A stretch of 34,311 nt of DNA from Deltaproteobacteria bacterium (GTDB lineage: Bacteria; Myxococcota_A; Polyangia; Polyangiales; JADJMO01). The stretch lies in assembly GCA_016182965.1 (NCBI GenBank), contig JACPFM010000108.1:1-34311 (forward strand). Reading direction: 5' to 3'. The notes under the pieces are model-generated. The model had not been told where the DNA came from, ran no database searches, and saw only the letters and a list, made by a program, of their open reading frames with translations. The position numbers and the translations under genes were made by a program. Positions 24,158 to 32,793 of this stretch are shown here, piece by piece; position 1 is the stretch's first letter, and each line of letters opens with the position of its first letter.

Positions 24158-26338
24158 GTGGCCGTCGATCCGCGCCTGCAGGAGCTGCGCGACGTCTTCG
24201 TCGACGAGGTCGCCGAGCAGCTCGAGGTGCTCGAGCAGGAGAGCGTGACGCTGACGCGCGAGGGGACGAGCGATGACGAGCGCCGCGCCGCGTCCGCCGA
24301 GATCCACCGCGTCGTCCACAGCCTGAAGGGCGCCGCCCGCGCCGTCGCGTACAACGCGCTCGAGCGCACGCTGCACCAGGCCGAGGGCGCGCTCTCGCCG
24401 TCGCGCACCGGTCCCGCCGGGATCCAACGGCCCGGAGCGCCCGAGCAGGCGGCGCCGGTCGCCGCGGGGATCATCGAGGTGCTCCGCCGCGCCCTCGCCG
24501 CGATCCGCGCCGGGCAGGAGCCGACGGCGGAGGTCCTCCGAGGTGCGGCGCCGATCGCGGCGACGCCGGCGGCCGGCCCGAGCAGCGCGCCACCAGCCGT
24601 CGCGCGTCCGGCGATCTCGGACGAGACGATCCGCGTGTCCTCCGGGCGCGTCGCCGAGCTGGTGACCTCGGCCGAGGAGCTGATGGCGGTCGTCGCCGGT
24701 GCGCGCGGCGAGGTGCGCAGCGAGCGCGACCTCTCCGGATCGCTCGGCGACGCGCGCGGACAGATCGATCGGGCGCGCGCCCTCGCGCGCAGGCTGTCTC
24801 CGCGTGACGTCCCGCAGGTCACCGATCTGCTCGCCCTCCTCGACGAGTGCGGCGCGTCGCTCGCGCGCGTCGCGCTGCACGGGCGCAGCCTCCGCGATCA
24901 GCGCGAGGCGCTCGTCGCGACGATCGAACCGGCGGTGGTCGACCTCACCTCGCGCGCGCGCGCCCTGCGCCTCCGTCGCATCGGCACCCTCGCGTCCGTG
25001 CTCGAGCGGGTCGCCATCGAGGCCGCCGCCGCCCTCGGTCGCGTGGTGACGTTCGCCTTCGTCGGCGGCGACGCCGAGCTCGATCGGCGCGTCGTCGACG
25101 CGTTGCGCGAGCCGCTCATGCACCTCGTGCGCAACGCCGTCGACCACGGGATCGAGCCGGAGGACGAGCGCGTCGCGGCCGGCAAGCGCGCGCGCGGCGC
25201 GATCGCGGTCGAGGCGACCGTGCACGGCCAGGAGGCGCGCATCGTGGTGCGCGACGACGGTCGCGGTCTGGATCTCGACGCGCTGCAGGCGGCCGCCGAG
25301 CGCATCGGCGTCGAAGTGGGCGTCGCCACCGAGACGGCGCTGCTCGCCTTCGAGGCGGGCGTGACCACGCGCGCCGACGCGACCGATCTCTCGGGGCGCG
25401 GCATCGGCCTCGACGTCGTGCGACACCGGGTGACGGCGCTGCGCGGTCGCGTCGACGTGCAGTCGTCGCCTCGCGAGGGAGCGCGGTTCACGCTCACCGT
25501 ACCGGTCGACGCGAACGTCCTGCGCGCCATCGTCGCCCGCACCCGCGACGTCGCCGTCGCCATCCCGAGCGGCGCCGTCCAGCGCATCGTGCGGCTGCGG
25601 CCGAGCGAGCTCGTTTCGGTCGAGGGGCGGAGCTACTTCGCCGACACGGCGGGGCTCGTCCCCTTCGCCGATCTCGGCGCGGCGCTGGGCTTCGCCGAGA
25701 CACGCGAGTCTCTGCCCGAGGTCGACGAGCGCGTCGTGGCGGTGCTCGTCATCTCCGGCGACGCGCGCGGGCTCTACCGCGTCCACGAGGTCGTCGAGGA
25801 GCGCGAGATCGTGGCGCGCCCGCTCGGCGCGCGCGTGCGTCGGGCGGCGTTCGTCTCGGCGATCACCGTGCTCGAGAACGGCGAGATCGCGCTGCTCCTG
25901 CACCCGCCCGATCTGGTGCGCTGGGCGAGGCCGGCGTCGAGCGCGGCGGACGAGGGGCAAGGCCGGCGGCGCGCGCGCGTGCTGGTGGTCGACGACTCGG
26001 TGACCACCCGGCAGCTCGAACGGACGATCCTGGAGGGCGCGGGCTACGAGGTGGTCGTCACCGCCGACGGTCAGCAGGCTTGGGACCTCCTGGAGGAGGA
26101 CGGGCCGTTCGACGTGGTCGTCTCGGACCTCGAGATGCCCCGGCTCGACGGCTTCCAGTTGGTCCGGCGGATCCGCGCGTCGGTGAAGCTCGCGAGGACG
26201 CCGATCGTGGTGGTGACCGCGCTCGCCCGCGAGGCCGATCGTCGGCGCGCGATCGATCTCGGCGCCGACGCCTACGTTGTCAAGGGGCGCTTCGATCAGG
26301 AGGAGCTCCTCGACGTCATCGAGAGGCTGCTCACGTGA
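24158..26338 (+). CDS. cheA: CheA histidine kinase fused to a receiver domain
   Basis: 726 residues from a GTG. Hpt domain with phosphorylated His54 (VVHSLKGAARA), a Pro/Ala linker without an obvious P2 domain, dimerisation helices, and a catalytic core with N box HLVRNAVDHGIEPEDER, G1 DDGRGLD and G2 SGRGIGLDVV. A CheW-like domain (IPSGAVQRIV...) and a C-terminal receiver (VLVVDDSVTTRQL, Asp657 in VVVSDLEMPRLDG, Lys709) follow. The CheA-REC fusion matches WspE and FrzE-like kinases. The receiver may act as a phosphate sink or internal output. The stop TGA overlaps the cheB GTG (GTGA). Confidence 0.95.
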   Translation: MAVDPRLQELRDVFVDEVAEQLEVLEQESVTLTREGTSDDERRAASAEIHRVVHSLKGAARAVAYNALERTLHQAEGALSPSRTGPAGIQRPGAPEQAAPVAAGIIEVLRRALAAIRAGQEPTAEVLRGAAPIAATPAAGPSSAPPAVARPAISDETIRVSSGRVAELVTSAEELMAVVAGARGEVRSERDLSGSLGDARGQIDRARALARRLSPRDVPQVTDLLALLDECGASLARVALHGRSLRDQREALVATIEPAVVDLTSRARALRLRRIGTLASVLERVAIEAAAALGRVVTFAFVGGDAELDRRVVDALREPLMHLVRNAVDHGIEPEDERVAAGKRARGAIAVEATVHGQEARIVVRDDGRGLDLDALQAAAERIGVEVGVATETALLAFEAGVTTRADATDLSGRGIGLDVVRHRVTALRGRVDVQSSPREGARFTLTVPVDANVLRAIVARTRDVAVAIPSGAVQRIVRLRPSELVSVEGRSYFADTAGLVPFADLGAALGFAETRESLPEVDERVVAVLVISGDARGLYRVHEVVEEREIVARPLGARVRRAAFVSAITVLENGEIALLLHPPDLVRWARPASSAADEGQGRRRARVLVVDDSVTTRQLERTILEGAGYEVVVTADGQQAWDLLEEDGPFDVVVSDLEMPRLDGFQLVRRIRASVKLARTPIVVVTALAREADRRRAIDLGADAYVVKGRFDQEELLDVIERLLT

Positions 26339-27399
26339 CCGCCCGGGTGCCGCGCGTGCTGCTCGTGAACGACTCCGCGGCGGTGCGCGCGCAGCTGCGC
26401 CGCGCGCTGGAGGAGGCCGGCGGCGTGCAAGTCACCGGCGAGGCGCGCGACGGGGCCGAGGCGGTCGCCGCGGTGCGGCGGCTCCGCCCCGACGTCGTGC
26501 TGATGGACGTGGTCATGCCGCGGATGGACGGCTACGCGGCGACGCGCGCGATCATGCGCGCGCGGCCCACGCCGATCGTCCTCGCGTCGGGCGTGGTCGA
26601 TCCCCGCGACGTCAGGGTGGCGATGCAGGCGCTGCGTTCGGGCGCGCTCACCGTGGTCGGCGCGCTGCCCGCGCCGACGCACCCGGACTACGCGACGAGG
26701 CTGACCGGCCTCGTGCAGCTGTTGCGATCGATGGCGCGGGTGCGGGTCCACGCGCGCTCCGGGGGACGCGCCCGCGAGGTGAGGGAGGCGGCGATGGAGA
26801 CTTCGGCGCCGGCCACGAGGCCCGCCCTCATCGCGATGGGCGCGTCGATCGGCGGACCCCGCGCGCTCATCACGGTCCTCGATGCGTTGCCGCGCGGCCC
26901 GATGCCCCCGATCGCCGTGGTGCAGCACATCGGCCACGGCTTCGCCGGAGGGTTCGCGGAGTGGCTCGCCGATCAGACCGGCCACGACGTCGTGCTCGCA
27001 GGCGACGACGTCGCCCCCGAGCGGGGACGCATCTACGTCGCGCCCGACGACCGTCACCTGCTCGTGGAGCGAACGACCGGACGTCTGCGCCTGAGCGACG
27101 CGCCGCCCGTCGACGGCTTCCGTCCGTCGGTGACCGCGCTCCTGCGGTCGGCGGCCGAAGCGCACGGCGCTCGCGTCATCGGCGTCATCCTCACCGGCAT
27201 GGGCGAGGACGGCGCGGCGGGCGCGGTCGCGCTGCGAGCGGCCGGCGGTCACGTGGTCGCGCAGGACGAGCGGACGTCCGTCGTCCACGGCATGCCCGGC
27301 GCGGTGATCGCGCAGTGCGCCGCCGACGCGGTGCTACCGATCGGCGCCATCGGCGCACAGATTGCTAGCCGGAGCGGGGAGGAATGCGCGCGATCGTGA
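26335..27399 (+). CDS. cheB: CheB methylesterase with a degenerate receiver
   Basis: 354 residues from a GTG overlapping the cheA stop. The receiver (1-120) keeps the phosphorylatable Asp58 (VVLMDVVMPRMDG) but has Asn12-Asp13 where two acidic residues are usual, and the conserved lysine before the last loop is replaced in LTVVGALP. The esterase domain has the catalytic Ser171 (MGASIGGPRAL), His198 (VVQHIGHGF) and Asp292 (GMGEDGAAG), so demethylation and deamidation of the receptor should work. The receiver is probably weakly or atypically phosphorylated. By position it corresponds to WspF. Its 3' end overlaps the next gene by 16 bp. Confidence 0.93.
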   Translation: MTARVPRVLLVNDSAAVRAQLRRALEEAGGVQVTGEARDGAEAVAAVRRLRPDVVLMDVVMPRMDGYAATRAIMRARPTPIVLASGVVDPRDVRVAMQALRSGALTVVGALPAPTHPDYATRLTGLVQLLRSMARVRVHARSGGRAREVREAAMETSAPATRPALIAMGASIGGPRALITVLDALPRGPMPPIAVVQHIGHGFAGGFAEWLADQTGHDVVLAGDDVAPERGRIYVAPDDRHLLVERTTGRLRLSDAPPVDGFRPSVTALLRSAAEAHGARVIGVILTGMGEDGAAGAVALRAAGGHVVAQDERTSVVHGMPGAVIAQCAADAVLPIGAIGAQIASRSGEECARS

Positions 27400-28586
27400 T
27401 CGAGGACAGTCGCACGCAGGCGAAGCGGGTCGCGGACCTGCTCGAGCGCGCCGGCTTCGCGGTCGACCTCGCGTACGACGGAGCGAGCGGCGTGCAGGCG
27501 TGCATCGCGCGCACGCCCGACGTCGTCGTCAGCGACGTGCTGATGCCGAAGCTCGACGGATTCGAGGTGTGCCGGCGCCTGCGCGCGCACGCCGCGACCG
27601 CCAACGTCCCGATCATGCTCCTCACGTCGCTCGCCGAGCCGCTCGACGTGGTGCGCGCGGTCGCCGCCGGCGCCGACAACTTCGCGTCCAAGCCGATTCG
27701 AGACGACGTCTTCCTGGCGCGGCTCGAACGGATGCTGCGTCACGCCCGCCTGCGCGACGGCGAGCCCTCGCTCGAGATCGGGGGCGACGTGCTGCGCATC
27801 GAGGCGAGCGGCGCCCGCATCCTCGAGGTGCTCTTCTCCTCGCTCGAGGACGCGAAGCTCCGGCAGGAGGAGCTGCAGCACAGCCGCGACGAGCTGGAGC
27901 GCGCCAACGTCGATCGCGAGGCGCTGATGGGCATCGTCGCCCACGAGCTCCGCACACCGCTCAGCGGCGTCACCATGCGCGTGCAGGCGTCGCTGCGACG
28001 CGCCGCCAAGGGCGGGTGGACCGCCGGCATGATCGACGACGTGCTGCAGTACGTGCTGCGCAGCGGCGAGCGAATGCTGCACCTGATCGACGACCTCATC
28101 GACGTCGCCCACCTGCAGAAGGGCACGCTCGACGTCGCCCGCGCGCCGTTCGATCTCGTCGAGTGCGCGCGCGAAGCCGTGGCGCGCGTGCGGGCGACCG
28201 ACACCGCGCACCGCATCCACCTGACCGCGCCGCCGCGGGCGATCGTGGTCGGCGACGTCGAACGCGCGGATCAGGTGCTCACCAACTTCCTGACCAACGC
28301 GATCAAGTACGCGCCGACCGCGCCGGACATCGACGTGACGATCGAGGCCGCGGGCGACAGCTGGCGCGCGTCGGTCGTCGACCGCGGGATCGGCATCGGC
28401 CCGGAGTCGCTGCCGCGCGTGTTCGAGCGATATCACCGCACGCCAGAGGGCGAGCGGGTCGCGAAGGGCCTGGGGCTCGGGCTCTACATCTCGAGGATGC
28501 TGATGGAGCTCCAGGGCGGGGCGATCGGGGTGGCGAGCTCGGGGGGCGAGGGGACGACGTTCTGGTTCTCGCTGCCGCGGGCGTAG
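27384..28586 (+). CDS. Receiver-histidine kinase hybrid at the Wsp-output position
   Basis: 400 residues. An N-terminal receiver (Asp51 in VVVSDVLMPKLDG, Thr81, Lys103 in ASKPIRDD) joins a coiled coil (RQEELQHSRDELERAN), a HisKA domain with IVAHELRTPLSG (His187) and an ATPase domain with N box TNFLTNAIKYAP, DRGIGIGPE and GLGLGLYIS. There are no transmembrane helices, so it is cytosolic. In Wsp systems this position is held by WspR, a receiver-diguanylate cyclase; here no GGDEF is present, so output would go to a further phosphorelay. The ATG at 27384 is 16 bp inside cheB, with GGGGAGGA directly upstream. Its own response regulator is not in the window. Confidence 0.92.
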   Translation: MRAIVIEDSRTQAKRVADLLERAGFAVDLAYDGASGVQACIARTPDVVVSDVLMPKLDGFEVCRRLRAHAATANVPIMLLTSLAEPLDVVRAVAAGADNFASKPIRDDVFLARLERMLRHARLRDGEPSLEIGGDVLRIEASGARILEVLFSSLEDAKLRQEELQHSRDELERANVDREALMGIVAHELRTPLSGVTMRVQASLRRAAKGGWTAGMIDDVLQYVLRSGERMLHLIDDLIDVAHLQKGTLDVARAPFDLVECAREAVARVRATDTAHRIHLTAPPRAIVVGDVERADQVLTNFLTNAIKYAPTAPDIDVTIEAAGDSWRASVVDRGIGIGPESLPRVFERYHRTPEGERVAKGLGLGLYISRMLMELQGGAIGVASSGGEGTTFWFSLPRA

Positions 28587-28690
28587 GGCGGGTCGCATCG
28601 GAGTCGGATCGGCGCCCGCGCGCAGGCGCCGGCCGCGCCGCTCGGTGGTCAGTCGACGACGGTTCCGGCGCGGTCTACCCTCGATCGGCG

Positions 28691-30223
28691 ATGGGGGTCG
28701 AACAGGACGCGACGATCAGCGCGAACGGTGCGGCGTCGCCCTCGGGCGACGACGACCTCCCGCCGGGCACCGCGGTCGGCGAGTACGTCGTCGAGGCGAA
28801 GCTCGGAGAGGGAGGCTTCGGCGCGGTGTACCGCGCGGTGCACCCGCTGATCGGCAAGACGGCGGCGGTCAAGGTGCTCAACCGCGTGCTGTCGGCGAAC
28901 GCCGACATGGTGTCGCGCTTCGTCGCCGAGGCGCGCGCGGTCAACCAGATCCGCAACCGCGGCATCATCGACATCTTCGGCTTCGGCACGCTCTCCGACG
29001 GGCGGCAGTTCTGCGTGATGGAGCTCCTCGAGGGGCTCCCGCTCGATCGGCACCTCGCGAACGTCGGCCGCATGGATCTCGCGTCGGCGATGCCCATCCT
29101 CCGCGGCATCGCCAAGGCGCTCGACGCCGCGCACGCCGCCGGCATCGTCCACCGCGACCTCAAGCCGGAGAACGTCTTCCTCGTCCCCAACGAAGAGGGC
29201 GGCCACTCGCCCAAGCTTCTCGATTTCGGCATCGCGAAGCTGCTCCCGGGCACCAAGGCGAGCGAGAGCGGCCACGCGAAGACGCGCACCGGCACGCAGA
29301 TGGGCACGCCGTACTACATGTCCCCGGAGCAGTGCCGCGGCATCGGCGTCGATCACCGCACCGACATCTACGCCTTCGGCGTGATGGTCCACCGGATGCT
29401 CACCGGCGTGATGCCCTTCGACGGCGAGAGCGTCATGGACGTGATGATGAAGCACATCAGCGTCGAGCCGCCGCGCCTCTCCGCATACGGCTTCCCGCCC
29501 GCGCTCGACGCCGCGGTGCTGCAGATGCTCGCCAAGGATCCGGCCGCCCGGCCGGCGAGCATCGGCGCGGCGATCGACGCGCTCCAGCGCGCCATCGCCG
29601 CGGAGCCCGGGTTCGATCCCAAGAAGCTCCCGGTCGCGACCGGGCCGACGGGCACGCAGATCGCGGTGCCCGCGGCGTCGATCACCGACCTGAACATGAG
29701 CGGCAGCGCGGCCGCGCCCAAGGGGCGCGCGCACCTGTTCGTGCTCGCGGGGCTCGCGGCGGTCGCGGTGATCGCCGGCGTCGTCGTCGTCGCGACCGGC
29801 TCGAGGGACGAGACGCGGAGGGACGACGCGCGCGCGCCGTCCGCAGCGCCGATGACCGCCGCGACGAGCGCTGCGACGAGCGCTGCGACCAGCGCCGCGA
29901 CGCACCCGACGCAGCCGCCCGCCGCGGCGCCGTCCGCCGAAGCCTCTCCCACGCCGCCCGTGACCTCGATCGACGTGGCGTTCGCCACGACGCCGGCGGG
30001 CGCCGAGGTCTGGATCGGCGACAAGAAGCTCGGCGTCGCGCCGGGACCGTTCGCGCTGCCGGCCGACCCCGTGAAGGTCACCGTCAAGGCGCCCGGTCAC
30101 GTCGCGAAGACGATCGACGTCGCCCCGAAGCCCGGCGCCAAGGTGTCGGTCGTGCTGGCGAGAGAGGCCGCCAAGACCGGCGGCGGCAAGGCCATCAACA
30201 AGGACCTGGAGAACCCATTTTGA
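28691..30223 (+). CDS. Serine/threonine protein kinase with C-terminal PEGA domain
   Basis: 510 residues. Kinase domain: LGEGGFGAVYRA (38-49), Lys61, HRDLKPEN (154-161, catalytic Asp156), DFG (178-180) and GTPYYMSPEQ. The transmembrane helix lies near 350-370 (LFVLAGLAAVAVIAGVVVVA). Outside is a Ser/Ala/Thr repeat (SAAT units encoded by a 12-bp tandem) and a Pro/Ala linker, then a PEGA domain (IDVAFATTPAGAEVWIGDKK, VTVKAPGHVAKTID). The kinase domain should be inside and PEGA outside. The start at 28691 follows a 104-bp gap after the chemosensory operon that contains GGCGCC pairs; no promoter is clear. The TGA overlaps the TTG of the FG-GAP gene, so this kinase heads a coupled operon. Confidence 0.92.
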   Translation: MGVEQDATISANGAASPSGDDDLPPGTAVGEYVVEAKLGEGGFGAVYRAVHPLIGKTAAVKVLNRVLSANADMVSRFVAEARAVNQIRNRGIIDIFGFGTLSDGRQFCVMELLEGLPLDRHLANVGRMDLASAMPILRGIAKALDAAHAAGIVHRDLKPENVFLVPNEEGGHSPKLLDFGIAKLLPGTKASESGHAKTRTGTQMGTPYYMSPEQCRGIGVDHRTDIYAFGVMVHRMLTGVMPFDGESVMDVMMKHISVEPPRLSAYGFPPALDAAVLQMLAKDPAARPASIGAAIDALQRAIAAEPGFDPKKLPVATGPTGTQIAVPAASITDLNMSGSAAAPKGRAHLFVLAGLAAVAVIAGVVVVATGSRDETRRDDARAPSAAPMTAATSAATSAATSAATHPTQPPAAAPSAEASPTPPVTSIDVAFATTPAGAEVWIGDKKLGVAPGPFALPADPVKVTVKAPGHVAKTIDVAPKPGAKVSVVLAREAAKTGGGKAINKDLENPF

Positions 30224-32793
30224 GCGCTCGATGGGCCTCGCTGATCGCGCTCTTCGCCGCCACCAGCTGCGCCGATCTCCCTGCGATCCCTGCGTCGGTG
30301 TGCGGCAACGGGGTCCTCGAGCTCGGCGAGGACTGTGACGGCTCCGCGAAGGACGGCACCCGCTGTCGGCGCGCCGACGAGAGCGCTTCGTGCCACTTCG
30401 ACTGCACGTCCGCGACGTGCCCGGTCGGGTGGGCGTGCGGCTCGGCCGACGGGGTGTGTCGCGAGCCGAGCGGAGAGTTCTCGTCGTCGCCGGTGACCTT
30501 CGAGGCGGTGGCGGGGCGGCTGCTCCTCGCCGATCTCGATCGCGACGGGCGCAAGGACGTCGTCGCGCTGTCGAGGCCCGACGACTTCGGCCGCACGACG
30601 CCCCGCGTGTTCTACTTCGACGACGCGACGAGCGGGCCCGCGCACACGAACGTCATTCGCGCGACGGCGATCTCGCCCGCGTGCGCCGACTTCAGCGGCG
30701 ACGGCGCCGCCGACCTGCTCTTCAGCAACCTCGGCGGCGTGAACGTCCTCCGCGGCGAGACCGACCGCACCTTCGCGCCGCTCGCGTTCGCGCAGTTCCC
30801 GTTTCCGCCGAAGTCCACCGCGCGCATCCTCCGCGTCCGCGGCTACCAGCCGTATCCGGTGAAGGAGGCGCCCGTGTCGTTCGTCGAGGCCGAGGGGAAG
30901 CGCTTCCTCTCCGCGTCGTCGGACGACGTCGATCCGTTCGGCAAGCTGCTCGCGCCGCTCGACCGTTCGCCGGCCGACATGGCCGGGGTCCCCCTCGCCG
31001 CGAACGTCGTCGACTCGTCGTCGCCATGCGAGGAGGTGCTCTGGGCCTGGAAGGGGTCGAACGAGGTCTCGCTGGTCGAGCCCTGCGAGGCCGACGGCAC
31101 ATGGCGCAAGGCGATGATGATGCCGCGCAAGGCGGTGGTGCTGCCGCCCGCCGCCAAGGTGACGTCGCTGCTCTCGACCGACGTCGATCTCGACGGGCAC
31201 CTCGACCTCCTCGTCGCCACCGAGGGACCGACGTTCGTCGCGTTCGGCGCCGGCGACGGCACGTTCACTGCGAAGCCCGGCGTGACGGGGGTCGGCGACG
31301 CGTCGCCGATCACCTGCGAGATGCTCGGCGAGGGGACTTCGCCGGTGGCCTGCGCGAACCCGCTGGCGATCGGCGCGAACAGCAAGACCGATCGGGCGCT
31401 GGTCGTCCTCCCCAACGCCATCGCGCGCATCGACGACATCCGGGTCGAGACGGCGTCGGTCGTGCTGAAGGGCACGATCCTCGCCGACAAGAGCGCTGGC
31501 GCGTGGACGGTCGCGCACATCGGCGACCTCAACGGCAACGGCATGGTCGACGTCGTCGCGGGGTCCTCGTCCACGCTCGACCTCGACTTCTTCAACGGCA
31601 CGCCGGAGGGCCTCCTCAACCCGGCGAAGATCGCCACCAACGGGCCGGTGAGCGCGCTCACCGTCGGAGACTTCGATGGCGACTTGATCGCGGACCTGGC
31701 GTTCGTCGAGCTCGGCGCGCTCGAGATGGGATCGATCCAGGTCGCGTACGGTCGCAACGCCGGGCCGCCCGAGGCGCCCTACCGCATGGGCGAGTTCCCG
31801 CGCATCCGTCAGATCGCCGCGGCGCGCACGCGACCGACGCTGGCGATGGACGCGATCGGCCTGGTGTACGACCGCGACGGCGACTCCATCGCGGTGCTCT
31901 CCGGAGAGGGAGACCGACAGCTCCTGTCGGCGTTCGGCCTCGTCAACGAGATCGAGGGCAAGCCGGTGATCGGGTATCCGGTGGCCCTCGCCCTCGGCGA
32001 CCTCGACGACGGCGCGGGCCTCGACGTGGCGATGCTCGCGATCGACGGCTCCGAGACCGGAGCGCAGATCGATCGGCTGCGGCTCTGGATCGCCAGCGGA
32101 CGGGCCGGCGGCGACCTCGATTTCGCGACGCCCTCGGCGGCGATGCTCGGCGGCGTGCAGATCTACCCAGCCCTCGAGCGCTACGACGACGGCTTCTCGT
32201 TCGCGACGGTGCTCCGCGCCGGCGATCTCGACGGCGACGGCCGAGACGAGCTCGTGCTGCTCATTCCCACGAAGGATGCCCAGTCGCCCACGTTGGTCGT
32301 CGCGCGCACCGAGAAGAGCGGCTACGGGTGGGCGACGAGCACCTCCTCCTCCGCCCCGCTCCCGGTCGCGTTCGCGCCGCTCGCGAGCTCGGACCTCGCG
32401 GTCGCAGACGTCGACGGCGACGGCGCGAACGACGTCATCGTGCTCGTCGAGGGGCGGCGCCAGCGCTCCTCGATGCTGATCGTGTGGGGCAACGGCAAGG
32501 GCGCGCTCGACGTCGCGGCGTCCGCCGCGTTCGTGCCCGAGGAGGCGGCCGGCCGCGTGACCGGGTTCGCGCTCCTTTCGGCGGGTCGCCCGGCGCAGCT
32601 GGTCGTCTCGACGGAGAAGGCCGCGTTCGCCCTGAAGGGGCGGGGCAGGAAGCTCGAGGCGACGAGGATCCCGGCGGTCTCGGGCGGTCACGCGATCGCC
32701 GCGGGCGACGTCGACGGAGACGGTCTCGCCGACCTCGTGATCGCAAACGGTCCGCGTGTCGGCGTCTACCACGGGCTGGTGAAGGACCGATGA
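30220..32793 (+). CDS. FG-GAP/VCBS repeat lipoprotein with a TTG start
   Basis: 857 residues. The TTG at 30220 overlaps the kinase stop (TTGA) and gives a short lipoprotein signal, MSARWASLIALFAATSC (Cys17). A myxobacterial Cys repeat (CGNGVLELGEDCDGS) comes next. Then nine or so calcium-binding FG-GAP loops of D-x-D/N-x-D/N-G form: DLDRDGRKDVV, DFSGDGAADLL, DVDLDGHLDLL, DLNGNGMVDVV, DFDGDLIADLA, DLDDGAGLDVA, DLDGDGRDELV, DVDGDGANDVI and DVDGDGLADLV. These would close one or more beta-propellers, probably outside the cell. Such proteins are usually adhesive or structural; no catalytic motif is visible. The ATG of the next gene overlaps the stop (ATGA). Confidence 0.9.
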   Translation: MSARWASLIALFAATSCADLPAIPASVCGNGVLELGEDCDGSAKDGTRCRRADESASCHFDCTSATCPVGWACGSADGVCREPSGEFSSSPVTFEAVAGRLLLADLDRDGRKDVVALSRPDDFGRTTPRVFYFDDATSGPAHTNVIRATAISPACADFSGDGAADLLFSNLGGVNVLRGETDRTFAPLAFAQFPFPPKSTARILRVRGYQPYPVKEAPVSFVEAEGKRFLSASSDDVDPFGKLLAPLDRSPADMAGVPLAANVVDSSSPCEEVLWAWKGSNEVSLVEPCEADGTWRKAMMMPRKAVVLPPAAKVTSLLSTDVDLDGHLDLLVATEGPTFVAFGAGDGTFTAKPGVTGVGDASPITCEMLGEGTSPVACANPLAIGANSKTDRALVVLPNAIARIDDIRVETASVVLKGTILADKSAGAWTVAHIGDLNGNGMVDVVAGSSSTLDLDFFNGTPEGLLNPAKIATNGPVSALTVGDFDGDLIADLAFVELGALEMGSIQVAYGRNAGPPEAPYRMGEFPRIRQIAAARTRPTLAMDAIGLVYDRDGDSIAVLSGEGDRQLLSAFGLVNEIEGKPVIGYPVALALGDLDDGAGLDVAMLAIDGSETGAQIDRLRLWIASGRAGGDLDFATPSAAMLGGVQIYPALERYDDGFSFATVLRAGDLDGDGRDELVLLIPTKDAQSPTLVVARTEKSGYGWATSTSSSAPLPVAFAPLASSDLAVADVDGDGANDVIVLVEGRRQRSSMLIVWGNGKGALDVAASAAFVPEEAAGRVTGFALLSAGRPAQLVVSTEKAAFALKGRGRKLEATRIPAVSGGHAIAAGDVDGDGLADLVIANGPRVGVYHGLVKDR

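Noticed and set aside
21944..25960. Minus-strand open frame of about 1340 codons across the chemosensory genes
   Set aside because: Low-complexity Arg/Asp/Gly sequence opposite several well-supported genes; no domain seen.
27384..28586. WspR-like diguanylate cyclase
   Set aside because: No GGDEF motif; HisKA and ATPase motifs are clear.
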